The notes below the pieces were generated by a model, which ran no database searches, was not told where the DNA came from, and was given only the letters and a program-made list of their open reading frames with translations. A DNA stretch of 64,000 bases from JBPRGG01 sp051418075 (GTDB taxonomy: Bacteria; Bacteroidota; Bacteroidia; Cytophagales; Cyclobacteriaceae). Positions 1-9,652 of this stretch are shown in pieces; the stretch's first letter is position 1; each line of letters starts with the position of its first letter. The DNA is taken from assembly GCA_051418075.1 (NCBI GenBank), contig JBPRGG010000037.1:1-64000 (forward strand), written 5' to 3'. The position numbers were made by a program, and so were the translations under genes.

Positions 1-295
1 TTACATCAAATAGTGAAATTTCATCGTTAATTTTATAATTTGATTTTTTAATTAAATCATTATCATTTAATGGCCGTTTAATATGATTTTGGGTATTTTT
101 CATTAAATGGTTAATTATAGAATGGGGAATCTCAGACTTATATTTCTTAACATTTACCATTGAAGAATCAATATTAGAATTAAAAGTATATATTGCTTCA
201 TTAGATGGTAAAGGTATAGATGTCCTATTATATAATCTTTCCGATTCACAGGATAATAGGCCTAAAATCAATATAGAAAGTATTGTTGTCCTCAT
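1..295 (-). CDS. Lipoprotein, C-terminus beyond window edge (partial)
   Basis: An open frame on the minus strand starts with ATG at 293-295 and runs without a stop to base 1 (98 codons seen). The first residues, MRTTILSILILGLLSC, form a short signal peptide with a lipobox ending in Cys16, so the product should be a lipid-anchored envelope protein. The rest is rich in Asn, Lys, Ile and Ser, with no domain I recognise. Codon use is very AT-rich (many ATA, TTA, AAT), more so than in genes farther right. Together with the neighbouring recombinase this hints at acquired DNA. Reading frame and lipobox are seen directly; function is unknown. Confidence 0.7.
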   Translation of the reverse strand, partial: MRTTILSILILGLLSCESERLYNRTSIPLPSNEAIYTFNSNIDSSMVNVKKYKSEIPHSIINHLMKNTQNHIKRPLNDNDLIKKSNYKINDEISLFDV

Positions 296-454
296 ATTAT
301 AATAATGCCTAACGCCTTTATATATTCATTGATTATATATACCTTTTGATTTTCTCACTTCAACTGCTTATAAATAAATTACTTACGTTTAAGTGATTAT
401 ATATATCAAATATACACATTTTTTCTTTATACAATACCATACCAGCTATCTTAA

Positions 455-1585
455 TCATAAATCCATATGGTCTAATGGGCTTTTAATCTGCTCCATTCCC
501 CTGGTCGATACATGGGTATAGATCTGGGTTGTACGAACAGAATTATGTCCCAGTAAAACCTGTATATATCTGATATCTACCCCCTTTTCCAGTAGATGGG
601 TAGCATAACTATGGCGTAACATATGAAGGGTAACATTTCGTTTTATACCTGCTTTGGCACTGGCTCGCTTTAGTATATTTTGCAGACTGGTGCCTGAATA
701 CTGGCCCCTATTAACTCCTTCTACCAGCCAGATTTCCGGACAGTAGCTATTCAGATAAACTTTGATTATTTCTGTTATTTTTTCAGATAAAATGGTATAT
801 CGGTCTTTCCTGCCCTTTCCACCCCGGATCCATACTTTCTTTTTAATAAAATCTATATCATTTACCTTTAGATTAATCAGTTCACTCCTCCTCAATCCAT
901 TACTATAGATCATCATCAAAGCTAGCCGGTGTTTTAAATTGTCTGATGCTCGGAATATGCCTATCACTTCTTCCTCACTTAATACCCGGGGCAACTTCTT
1001 TTCCTTAAATGGACGATCCAGAAAATAGGTTTTACGGGGCAGTTTCTCCACTTTTTCAAAATAATACTTTATCGCATTGATAATTTGATTTTGCTTTGAA
1101 ATAGAAATATGTTGCTTTTCAATCAATTCCAGCAAATAATTTTTAATGGCTGTTTCATCCAGGTCATGTACTTTGAGATCGTTATAATGATATAGAAACA
1201 GGCTGAATTGACTTAAATATGTCTTGCGGGTACTATCACTATAATTTTTTAACACCAGATGTTCCTTCATGCGATTTAGTGCCGCTTTCTGTTCATCGTT
1301 CCACTTAAATCCCGGCGGAATTTTAATTAAGCCCTCATTTTTAAAACCATGGCCCCCGGATACCTGACCATTATTAATCCATTCAATCTGGTGTTCCGGT
1401 TCCAGACTTTGACTTAAAGCCGCCTGATCAAATTCAGAGGCTTTTATATAAAAGCTTCTGAGGGTTTTACTATACTGTCTGCCTGGTATACCTAATACCC
1501 GGCGCTTAACGGCTTCATTATAAGGGAAAATAATTTGTACAATGGGATTACCTCTGTGTATCCTGGATTTAAGCTTTATGAGCAT
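455..1585 (-). CDS. Tyrosine recombinase / integrase (XerD-like)
   Basis: This 376-residue protein is a site-specific DNA recombinase. An N-terminal segment (about 15-60) looks like the extra front domain of Bacteroidota integron-integrase-like recombinases. The SAM-like core-binding domain covers about 100-180 and the catalytic domain about 200-370. All catalytic residues are visible: Arg232 (NGLRRSE), Lys257 (GGKGRK), His321-x-x-Arg324 (HMLRHSYATH), His347 (LLGHNS) and the nucleophile Tyr356 (TQIYTH). It appears intact. Such proteins move integrative elements or act as Xer-type resolvases; the family alone does not tell which. A -7 box and two palindromes lie just upstream, suggesting repression. 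No partner element, attachment site or second recombinase is visible. Confidence 0.9.
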   Translation of the reverse strand: MLIKLKSRIHRGNPIVQIIFPYNEAVKRRVLGIPGRQYSKTLRSFYIKASEFDQAALSQSLEPEHQIEWINNGQVSGGHGFKNEGLIKIPPGFKWNDEQKAALNRMKEHLVLKNYSDSTRKTYLSQFSLFLYHYNDLKVHDLDETAIKNYLLELIEKQHISISKQNQIINAIKYYFEKVEKLPRKTYFLDRPFKEKKLPRVLSEEEVIGIFRASDNLKHRLALMMIYSNGLRRSELINLKVNDIDFIKKKVWIRGGKGRKDRYTILSEKITEIIKVYLNSYCPEIWLVEGVNRGQYSGTSLQNILKRASAKAGIKRNVTLHMLRHSYATHLLEKGVDIRYIQVLLGHNSVRTTQIYTHVSTRGMEQIKSPLDHMDL

Positions 1586-1638
1586 AATGTTTAGTGCATT
1601 ATTGAAATACTATACTAATAAATTGCTATAAATTAATC

Positions 1639-1646
1639 CAAATATA
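1639..1646 (-). promoter_or_regulatory. Putative -7 promoter box of the recombinase gene
   Basis: On the minus strand this reads TATATTTG, a full match to the Bacteroidota TAnnTTTG -7 element, about 55 bases before the recombinase start codon. A TTTG -33 element is not present at the usual distance, so the promoter may be weak or activator-dependent. The perfect palindrome at 1643-1666 overlaps the box. Confidence 0.5.
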
Positions 1647-1680
1647 TCCGTTTATAAACGGATATAATCGTTTATAAACG
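1643..1680. promoter_or_regulatory. Twin palindromic operator candidate upstream of recombinase
   Basis: Bases 1643-1666 are a perfect 24-bp palindrome with core CGTTTATAAACG (1649-1660). The same 12-bp core is repeated at 1669-1680, exactly 20 bp (about two helical turns) away. Two same-face palindromes overlapping and abutting a -7 box are what a dimeric repressor operator looks like. They could also be recombinase binding sites. The repressor is not identified. Confidence 0.55.
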
Positions 1681-1971
1681 GAAAGATCTGTTAAACTTTA
1701 TTGGCTATCATGATTTTATTCATTAGATTTTTTCTCTAAATAATAAAGCACATTAGAATAGATAAGCTAAAGAAAAACTTTTATAAAAGATACAGCTTCG
1801 CCCGGTAAATCCCATTTGAGATTAATTTTTGCCGAAATATAACCTTTATAGATTTATCAGCCAACTTAATTTTTGAAAATGATTAATAACATAATTTAAG
1901 CTGTTTTTCCCAAATTTTCAGAAAAGTATTGTCGCCCCTATTCTATCAAGTCATAACAGGTAAACATTGTC
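1681..1971. other. Non-coding interval, no feature recognised
   Basis: Between the operator-like palindromes and the 3' end of the macroglobulin gene lies AT-rich sequence. I saw no open frame with recognisable coding content, no RNA gene and no clear terminator. Confidence 0.5.
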
Positions 1972-4900
1972 TCATTCAGCTTTTATCCTGATCCTGCTTC
2001 CTTTCACCCAATCCTTTTTTTCATTGGTATAATATAGATATGCAGAACTGGCCGGACCTTCATAAACTCCCGGAATTTCGGTTTTTAGGTCTAAATTAAT
2101 AATATGTTCAGCACCCGGTGCCAGATCACGGTAATATATTACCAGATAATTGTCTCTGATCTCATAAAAATCCAGGCTTTTTTGCTCCATCAATTGCTTC
2201 AATTGCCAGGGCTGAACACTTAGGCCGCCCGGAATACCTATTCTGACTACTGTCATGGGTAAACCTTCACTGGTTTTATTAATTAATCTGTACGTATAAC
2301 GCACCGTCTGCCCTAAAACAGTTTGCTCATCCCTGGTTGTCAAATCCAGGGCTACTTTACAGTCGGGATCACTAGAAGGTGTCAGGCTGGTCCAGGATAA
2401 GTTCAGGCTATATGGCAGGGCTGTTCCGGTTTTGGAGAAAGATATTTCAAACTGGTTGGAGCCTTGTTTTATAGCTGAGGCAAAGTCTTCTAACCGGATT
2501 TCATCAGTTTGATCCTTGGCATATGGTTTACTATAGAAGTGTTTTCCATTCACCCGCAAGTGGAATTCACCAGCTTCAGCTGTTCTTGCTGCATTACGTG
2601 CATATTCGGTCATTGCTTTTAAGGCCAGAATGGTTGCCTGTGTTGATCCAAATCCCCCACCCTGCCTGGAACTGACCAGGTAATCAATTCCTTGTCTGAT
2701 TAATGCCCAGTCTTTTTGTGTTGCTTTCATATATCCTAAAATAATTAACGCTGCGGTTTCTACTTGTAAGGATTTTCCGCTGGAACGGGTGATGGAATGA
2801 TCAGCCGGAAGCTGTCCAAACAGATTTTCAGCCATTACCTGATCCAACAGATCCCTTACTGGTTGTACTTGTTTTTCCAGGTCCAGGTTAATCCCGGCAT
2901 TTAAGGCTAATGCCAACTGATAGGCATCCTGATCGTTCAATGCCTGCCGGATCACCTGCTGAATTTCCATACCCAATTCCTGTTGCCCTGCTTCTGTTAT
3001 TGCATAGACGATATAGGCATTATTCACTGCCCGGCTGGCTCTCCCGAACTGATCAAGGGCCTTTTCATCCTGCAAAAATCCACCCAGTCCATCTTTTCGC
3101 TGAAGCAACCATCGAGTGGTTCGCTGTACCATATGTTCATCTACCCGGGCATATACCTGTTCCATTTCCTTAAATTCCATTAATCCATAGGCCGTTAAAG
3201 CTTCATGGGGTGGCGTAGAGCCAAACCATTCATAACCTTTCTCACTGGTTTCAAAGGAGATTAATTTTTTATATCCCTTTTCAATCAGATCCAGTGCCCG
3301 TTTTTCCACCACTGGATCGGTGGTAGACTGCTCTTTCAGATATTGCAGGGCAATGATGTTGGGATAAGTGCTGGAAGAAGTCTGTTCAAAGCATCCATAC
3401 GGCTCACTTAAAATAGATTCCACCCCTGACATCAGGTCTGAAAGAATATGGGGATAAGCAACCAACTCTGCTTCCATTGAATGAGGTACAAGATCACTGA
3501 CGTTTACCTGATAGTTGGCTGATAAGCTGTTGCTGGAAAAAGCAGCCTGTAATGGAAATCCTTTAGGCAGTATTTTCAACTGATGATGGATGGCATCCTT
3601 TAATTGATCTCCCTGGAAATAAATGTCAATACCGTGCAAACCAGGCATATTCAGTACCTCACCCTGGATCACTACCTGTAAATTTTGACCTGGATTTAGC
3701 CGGATATTGGCCTGATATGGCTTCAAGAGATTGATTGCCTGGGGCAGATCAACTTTTAATACTCCGGAAATGATGCGATCCGTATTATTTCTTAGCCAAA
3801 CCGGTATGTTGATCTGGTCCTGAAATAAGACAAATTCAGGAATTTTTGTGGATAGAGCGAAAGGTAGCTGCGTGTGGTACCTATATTCCTGCCTTCCCGG
3901 AGTACCTTGTTGGGAAATACCTTCTGCCACAATCTTAAAAGTAGTAATTTGATCTGAATTGTAAAAGGATAATTCTGCCTGGCCATTTTGATCCGTCTGA
4001 ACCGCCGGATTCCAATAAATGGTGGATCTGAAATCATCTCTTAATTCAGGATGAGCTGATTTTCCGGTATATTGAGGCGCATAAAATGTTCTGGCCCGGT
4101 AGTATTTGACTGGTTGAGACTTTAATGAAAAAGAGGTGCCACGGGCTTGTTCGATCATTAAACCATACGCACTGCCAACTGTTTCCGCAGTAAAATTAAC
4201 CGGCAATACCATACGGACTTCTACCGGCTGTTTGCGATGTTTTCCTGGTTTCCAGGCCGGTGACTGCTGCAGAGCATCCAGTACTGCCTGGTCACACTCA
4301 GGATGAATACCCTTTAAAATATGGGGCTGTTTCAGATTCCCTTTCTGGTCGATGAGAAATTGGACAAATATTTTACCTGAAATGCCTCGATGCAGTGCCT
4401 GGGCCGGATAAACCAGGTTTTCAGTTAAAAACTGGTAAAATTGATCTAATCCCCCTTTATAGGCCGGCATTTCTTCAGCCATAACAAATACATCATTGAC
4501 TGGCTCTTCCTCCATTACCCTATCTTCAAAAACAACTTCTTCATATGGATCTTCCAACTGAACATCCAGATCCAGCCTGAATTCAGCCTCATCAGCCAAT
4601 TGTTCTACAGGTTGGGGTTTGATATCCGCCTCTTCATTAATAGGCACAAGTTCCCTACGGACGGGTTCCGGGATTTTCATTTTTCTATCCCACCCCTGAT
4701 TGTTGGCGTAACCTATTACTACCATTTCCTCCAGTTCCATCACATCGGTCTCCAGATTCAGCTTTAAGTGGTTTTGTCCATTTAAGGTGATATATTCAGT
4801 GACATATCCAATGGAGGATACCACCAACTCATCACCGGCATTTACATTATCCAGTTTAAAATGTCCCTGAAGATCCGTAACCGCACCCTTGCCACTTTGT

Positions 4901-6864
4901 TTGATAAATACATTTACCCCCGGCAATGCCTGACCCTGCTCGTCCTGTACAATACCGGTAAGCTGACCCTGCAATAAATAATGCCTACTGTAATCATTTA
5001 CCTGGAAAACCTGGCTGAATTCCTCTCCCTTTTGGGCTTTTAAAGTACGGGGAAAAGACAAGTCTAAATGTCTGAATTCAAAATAACCATCCTGATCTGT
5101 ATAAGCAACTTCTTCAGTTTCCAATACAGTTACCATTACACCCTCCACGGGTTTATTCAGACGGGCATTGATTACCCGGCCTTTCACTATCGCTTGCTCT
5201 GGTTGATAAGTGATCAGATTTTTCCAGTCAGCTTCATCCTGTGCCATTACCTGCCTCCAGGTAAACTGCCTGTAACCCTGGGTCATCAGCAAATAATCCA
5301 GCGCTTCAGCAGCTTTGGGGTTTTCCTTCTCAAAATAAAAGCCCGGTTCTTTTATTGCTCCCTTTAATTCACTACTCAACCATAACCAGGAAAGCATGTG
5401 GTCCTGTTTGTCATCAGCAAAGGTAAGCAGGTTATCATCTGCCACTGCCAGCGATAAGGAAGTGGATACCGGCAGGCCATCCGGATCCGTTACCTGCAGG
5501 TTCAGGTTCACTTTTTCCCGGGGAAGATATTGTGCTTTATCTGTTTTGATCCTGATGTTCAATTGCTGGTCAGAATGTAAAAATACCAGTCTTTCACATC
5601 GGGCAATTGAACGGTAGTCCCACAGGGTAAATTGGGCTACACCGGCGGGAAAATCTGCCAAAGACACCTTGAGCCGATGAATTCCGGGTTTTGCATCGAT
5701 TTTTTGGGTAAAACAAATTTGGCCCCGCACCTGACCTGTCAGGTAAGTTTCTCTGGATAAGGGATTGTTAATATCAAATTCCAGCCGGGTGGGCTCATGC
5801 TTGGTCAGCTTCAAACTATAACCTCTTGAATGGGCCACAGGCAAATCAAAGACCTGGTGTATCCCTTTAGGTTTGATCAGGCGGGCATAGTATTTCCGGC
5901 CAGTTTCCGGAATCAGATCCAGGGCGCCCATTCCCATATGAAAACTTGAGAAGGTCGTAATTTCCTGATCCCGATCATCATATATAACACCTTCAATATC
6001 AGCGGGTTGACCAAATTCATCTAATGCTTTAAATCCCAACCTGCCTGGAATATTTTCTACCAGTTGTCCCCCTTCCGGCATGAATTGAAGATCTAGCTGA
6101 TGCAGGACAATGGGAATAGCCCGGGAGATTGATTCAATGGATTGCTGGTAATCGATCATAATGTTCAACAGACCATCGGTACTGGTCAGATCATCCGGTA
6201 GCAGAAAGGTTATGGCAGCTTTTCCGGATTGATCGGTTTGGGCCTGCCCATGTTCAATAACATCCTGATCAATTTTAGCCATATATTTAAAGGAGTGATC
6301 TTTCAGGGCTTGATTTTCCAGGTTTTGTAAGTCTAAAATTGCAGAAACCTGTTGACCCGGACCATAATTTTCCTTCTGAAAATCAAGCTTCATACGCAAC
6401 CTGGGCAAAATCACAGCCTGTACCTGTATTTCCTTGCTGAAATGATCATCAAAATTCTGCATCCATTGGGTATAGGCTTTTACCTGGTAAATGCCTCCGG
6501 GCAGATCATTATCCAAATGAAAATCTCCCCTGGCGTTACCTTCCCTGGCAATTAGTTCAAGCTTTTTGATGGTATTGCCTTTGGGATCTATCAAGGCTAC
6601 TTTTACGATTTCGCTGATAGAGGATGGGCTAAGATTTTTTGATTGCCGCAGGTAAACTTTAAACCATATATCATCTCCCGGTTTGTACATTGTCCGGTCA
6701 AAGTGAAGATACAGCTTTTCCCGGGGCAGCAATTTCTGATAGTTGGCCAACTTTTCTGAAAGCCAGGGAATGATGTCTGTTTGCGGCAGCTTTTGGTTGG
6801 TAAAAATGATCAGGCTGGCAAAACAAGCGGTAAAAACTACAATTGTAATAACTATTTTTTTCAT
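1972..6864 (-). CDS. Alpha-2-macroglobulin family protein with CarboxypepD-reg and TonB C-terminal domains
   Basis: A giant envelope protein, about 1630 residues from the chosen start; an upstream ATG at 6921 would add 19 residues in front of the signal sequence, so ATG 6864 (MKKIVITIVV) is preferred. After the hydrophobic signal/anchor come MG-type beta domains (to about 550), two carboxypeptidase-regulatory-like domains (about 558-630 and 632-704, ending with the VVIGYA-type motif), an acidic linker, a TonB C-terminal domain (about 796-891, with GISGKIFVQFLID), then the A2M domain. A thioester motif, GCFEQ, is at about 1157-1161 in an alpha-toroid. Macroglobulins trap proteases through the thioester; bacterial ones act in the periplasm or at the surface. 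The embedded TonB domain could bind a TonB-box or peptidoglycan-side partner (inference). No pbpC neighbour is present. Confidence 0.88.
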   Translation of the reverse strand: MKKIVITIVVFTACFASLIIFTNQKLPQTDIIPWLSEKLANYQKLLPREKLYLHFDRTMYKPGDDIWFKVYLRQSKNLSPSSISEIVKVALIDPKGNTIKKLELIAREGNARGDFHLDNDLPGGIYQVKAYTQWMQNFDDHFSKEIQVQAVILPRLRMKLDFQKENYGPGQQVSAILDLQNLENQALKDHSFKYMAKIDQDVIEHGQAQTDQSGKAAITFLLPDDLTSTDGLLNIMIDYQQSIESISRAIPIVLHQLDLQFMPEGGQLVENIPGRLGFKALDEFGQPADIEGVIYDDRDQEITTFSSFHMGMGALDLIPETGRKYYARLIKPKGIHQVFDLPVAHSRGYSLKLTKHEPTRLEFDINNPLSRETYLTGQVRGQICFTQKIDAKPGIHRLKVSLADFPAGVAQFTLWDYRSIARCERLVFLHSDQQLNIRIKTDKAQYLPREKVNLNLQVTDPDGLPVSTSLSLAVADDNLLTFADDKQDHMLSWLWLSSELKGAIKEPGFYFEKENPKAAEALDYLLMTQGYRQFTWRQVMAQDEADWKNLITYQPEQAIVKGRVINARLNKPVEGVMVTVLETEEVAYTDQDGYFEFRHLDLSFPRTLKAQKGEEFSQVFQVNDYSRHYLLQGQLTGIVQDEQGQALPGVNVFIKQSGKGAVTDLQGHFKLDNVNAGDELVVSSIGYVTEYITLNGQNHLKLNLETDVMELEEMVVIGYANNQGWDRKMKIPEPVRRELVPINEEADIKPQPVEQLADEAEFRLDLDVQLEDPYEEVVFEDRVMEEEPVNDVFVMAEEMPAYKGGLDQFYQFLTENLVYPAQALHRGISGKIFVQFLIDQKGNLKQPHILKGIHPECDQAVLDALQQSPAWKPGKHRKQPVEVRMVLPVNFTAETVGSAYGLMIEQARGTSFSLKSQPVKYYRARTFYAPQYTGKSAHPELRDDFRSTIYWNPAVQTDQNGQAELSFYNSDQITTFKIVAEGISQQGTPGRQEYRYHTQLPFALSTKIPEFVLFQDQINIPVWLRNNTDRIISGVLKVDLPQAINLLKPYQANIRLNPGQNLQVVIQGEVLNMPGLHGIDIYFQGDQLKDAIHHQLKILPKGFPLQAAFSSNSLSANYQVNVSDLVPHSMEAELVAYPHILSDLMSGVESILSEPYGCFEQTSSSTYPNIIALQYLKEQSTTDPVVEKRALDLIEKGYKKLISFETSEKGYEWFGSTPPHEALTAYGLMEFKEMEQVYARVDEHMVQRTTRWLLQRKDGLGGFLQDEKALDQFGRASRAVNNAYIVYAITEAGQQELGMEIQQVIRQALNDQDAYQLALALNAGINLDLEKQVQPVRDLLDQVMAENLFGQLPADHSITRSSGKSLQVETAALIILGYMKATQKDWALIRQGIDYLVSSRQGGGFGSTQATILALKAMTEYARNAARTAEAGEFHLRVNGKHFYSKPYAKDQTDEIRLEDFASAIKQGSNQFEISFSKTGTALPYSLNLSWTSLTPSSDPDCKVALDLTTRDEQTVLGQTVRYTYRLINKTSEGLPMTVVRIGIPGGLSVQPWQLKQLMEQKSLDFYEIRDNYLVIYYRDLAPGAEHIINLDLKTEIPGVYEGPASSAYLYYTNEKKDWVKGSRIRIKAE

Positions 6865-6985
6865 AACAGCGATCTTTATTTTCTTAAAGGATGCAGGTGG
6901 AAGGTAAATTCCATAAGTCAATTACAAATTTTTTTCATAATAGAGATGAAAAGCTAATGTCACAACCATTCCGGATTAATTTTTA

Positions 6986-8458
6986 TTGATTCGTTCGGAT
7001 TTATACAATTCTATCCGGTCTATTTCTACTAAGGTTGTCAGATTTGCAAATCAAACCTTAGAGAATTTGAAAACTACAACCATTCCCCCCTACCCAGCCA
7101 TCCTTAAAAGGGCGCTGATCTTATATATAGTTTTTTATGGTCTATCTGAAGATCAGGCAGTGCTTGGACAGTCTTCAATTTCAGCAAATATAGATACCTA
7201 CCTGCGACCCCTGGTTCATAATCAGGATTTTTATGGTGTCATTGTAGTGACTAAAGGGAACAGTATTATTCACATGAAAGGCTATGGTTGGGCTAACCTG
7301 GAATGGAAGCAAAAAAACCGGCCTGAGTCTGTATTCCATCTTGCTTCATTGACCAAGCAATTTACAGCTACTGCCCTTCTGCTGGCAGAAGAAAAAGGTG
7401 CATTATCTCTTGAGGATCCGGTGAATCAATTTTTGCCTGGCTATCCCAGGGGGCATCATATAATGCTTTGGCATTTATTAGCCCAAAGATCCGGCATTCC
7501 CGACTATAATGAATTGGAAGGTTATGATGAGCGGTCTTTAAAATCCACTACCCTAAAGGAGGTAGTGGATTGGTTTTGCACTTACCCCCTGGCTTTTGAA
7601 CCGGGCACCAAATACCAATATTCCAATTCAAATTATGCATTAGCTGCATACATCCTTGAAATTGCCACGGGTTTGTCGTATGGTGAATTTCTGCAGAAAC
7701 ATATATTTGAGCCATTATCTATGGCACAGACAGGAAATTATACCCATCAGGATATTGTACCCTTTCGGGCTACAGGATATGATCCAGCTCCACAGGGTTT
7801 GGCACAAGCGCCTTATTACAACTTATCTTTTAAAATGGGAAGCGGATCTATATATTCCAGTGCATCAGACCTATTAAAATGGTCCAGGGCCCTGGATCAG
7901 AACAATATCTTATCGGAAGCTTCAAAACAAAAGCTGTTTAAAGATTATGGAGCTAATTACGGATTGGGGTGGGGAATCTATCAGCAGGATAATGGCGGAA
8001 AATTTATAGCCCATGACGGTAAAGCGCCAGGTTATTTTGCTTATGTCAAAAAATATCTGGAGGATGATATTACCATCATTATTCTAAGTAATGTAAATTC
8101 AGGAATTATGAACAGCATGAAAGGAGATATCACCAATATTATTTTTGGCAGGGAGTTCCCCAAATATGAGTCTTACCAGATACTGCCTGCACCCACTCCA
8201 ATCAGTCCCTATACAGGCAAATATGATTTTCCTCCCGATTTTTATTTTACCATCTTAGCTCAAGATGGTGATTTGTACTTTAAATGGATGGATACGCCCT
8301 TTCTGCAATATCTTACTCCCATAGGTCAGGATCGTTTTCTGATGAGAAGCCGGTATGATGTATTGCAATTTAGCAGCGATACTTCAGGAAGTTTTAAAGG
8401 TTTGGAATATATACAAAGATCAGATACAACATTTTGTCCTAAACTTCAAAATCCCTGA
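6986..8458 (+). CDS. Serine hydrolase, class C beta-lactamase / PBP4* family
   Basis: A 490-residue hydrolase of the beta-lactamase (class C-like) superfamily. Catalytic motifs: SLTK at residues 121-124 (nucleophile Ser and general base Lys), YSN at 212-214, and an HDGK segment near 345 in place of KTG, as in esterase-like members. A hydrophobic stretch at about 39-60 ending near GQSS looks like an export signal lying after an unusually long N-terminal tail, so the true start could be later at a non-ATG codon. The C-terminal about 100 residues form the extra lipocalin-like domain common in this family. It diverges from the macroglobulin gene. Substrate is unknown: peptide, beta-lactam or ester. 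Confidence 0.85.
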   Translation: MIRSDLYNSIRSISTKVVRFANQTLENLKTTTIPPYPAILKRALILYIVFYGLSEDQAVLGQSSISANIDTYLRPLVHNQDFYGVIVVTKGNSIIHMKGYGWANLEWKQKNRPESVFHLASLTKQFTATALLLAEEKGALSLEDPVNQFLPGYPRGHHIMLWHLLAQRSGIPDYNELEGYDERSLKSTTLKEVVDWFCTYPLAFEPGTKYQYSNSNYALAAYILEIATGLSYGEFLQKHIFEPLSMAQTGNYTHQDIVPFRATGYDPAPQGLAQAPYYNLSFKMGSGSIYSSASDLLKWSRALDQNNILSEASKQKLFKDYGANYGLGWGIYQQDNGGKFIAHDGKAPGYFAYVKKYLEDDITIIILSNVNSGIMNSMKGDITNIIFGREFPKYESYQILPAPTPISPYTGKYDFPPDFYFTILAQDGDLYFKWMDTPFLQYLTPIGQDRFLMRSRYDVLQFSSDTSGSFKGLEYIQRSDTTFCPKLQNP

Positions 8459-8820
8459 ATATGAAGCATGAAGCATATTCATGAAGCATTTGTTTGAATA
8501 GGTTTTTAGCTTTCAAATTTTTTTCTTTATGATCACTGGAAACTAATACACTATCAGGGTCAGTGAATACAATAATTCCTTTACTTTCTATTGATCTACC
8601 ATTATCATCCCAATTATTTGCAAAAGTTCAATCGCATATAAAACCAAAATTGCGATATACTAAATGAATAAACATTTTACATGTAAAATACATATTTATG
8701 GTGCGTTTTTTTTGCAATTTTATCTAAATTGATTAGATTGGTAGTTTTAGCTAGGTATAAATTCTAAACTTCATTTATACATATGCTTGTTATTTTTTAG
8801 CAACAACCATAAACTTCAAC
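8459..8820. other. Non-coding interval with a 16-bp palindrome
   Basis: This gap has no convincing open frame. Just after the hydrolase stop, ATGAAGCAT recurs three times and TGAATATG/CATATTCA form an inverted repeat (8456-8463 and 8474-8481). A perfect 16-bp palindrome, ATTTTACATGTAAAAT, sits at 8674-8689, about 130 bases before the methyltransferase start, and could be an operator. No consensus promoter was seen. Confidence 0.45.
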
Positions 8821-9546
8821 ATGATGAACAAAAGCTTAAAGATTCCTAAAACTGAAAATCAACTGGAGCAGGACCAGGAGTATCTGATTTATGGCGACAC
8901 AAAGATCCAGTTCCATGATTACAGGTCTATTTACAATATTCCAGGACTTTATGAAAAAGTTTTTTATGATGAACTAAAATGTCAGTCACCGCATGTTATT
9001 GCTTCTATGTTACATGAGGCCATTGATCAAAACGGGCATTCGGACCAGGACCTCAGGATATTGGATTTTGGTGCAGGAAATGGTATGGTAGCCAGTGAAA
9101 TACAAAAAAAAGCACCCGCTTTTATGGTGGGTTTGGACATTCTGGAGGAAGCGCGGCAAGCAGCAGCAAGAGACCGCCCTCAGGTTTACCATGATTATAA
9201 AATAGCTGACCTGAGCAATTCTAAAGAAACAGTGAATCTATTAAAGGATTATAAATTTAATGCCATGGTTTCCGTGGCTGCATTGGGTTTTGATCATATT
9301 CCTCCTGAAGGATTTATTAATGCTTTTAACCTGATAGAACCGGAAGGTTTAATTGCCTTTAATTTAAGAGATAAGTTTTTAACTAGTAGTGACGATTCTG
9401 GCTTTAAAAAAACAGTGGATTGGTTGTCTGAGGATTTTTTCCAGATTTATGATCAGAAAACCTATGTGCATAGAATGTCTGTGAATGGAACACCTATCTA
9501 CTACAAGGCCATGGTTGGGAAAAAGCTGAATGATATTCCTGCTTAA
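8821..9546 (+). CDS. Class I SAM-dependent methyltransferase
   Basis: A 241-residue soluble protein with the Rossmann methyltransferase fold. Motif I is LDFGAGNGMV at residues 81-90 (SAM glycine loop), followed by an acidic end of strand 2 (VGLDI, about 103) and a central MVSVAALGFDHIPP segment. There is no signal peptide. The substrate cannot be told from sequence; the family includes small-molecule and protein methyltransferases. It stands alone between non-coding gaps and is followed, about 100 bases on, by a DUF5996 gene of unrelated type. Confidence 0.8.
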   Translation: MMNKSLKIPKTENQLEQDQEYLIYGDTKIQFHDYRSIYNIPGLYEKVFYDELKCQSPHVIASMLHEAIDQNGHSDQDLRILDFGAGNGMVASEIQKKAPAFMVGLDILEEARQAAARDRPQVYHDYKIADLSNSKETVNLLKDYKFNAMVSVAALGFDHIPPEGFINAFNLIEPEGLIAFNLRDKFLTSSDDSGFKKTVDWLSEDFFQIYDQKTYVHRMSVNGTPIYYKAMVGKKLNDIPA

Positions 9547-9652
9547 AGTACCTGATGGCTGGGGCATTACAAAACATTTTGACTCTCCGAGCGTATTAAT
9601 TGTTTATACATTAATTGTATAATTTCATTTTCAGCCTTAACCCTTAACCTTT

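Noticed and set aside
6865..6921. Upstream ATG giving the macroglobulin 19 more residues
   Set aside because: The extra residues would precede a normal signal sequence, so the internal ATG is the better start.
8456..8490. ATGAAGCAT repeated three times with a small inverted repeat after the serine hydrolase
   Set aside because: Too short for a CRISPR or tandem array and no T-run directly follows for a terminator; left as a note only.
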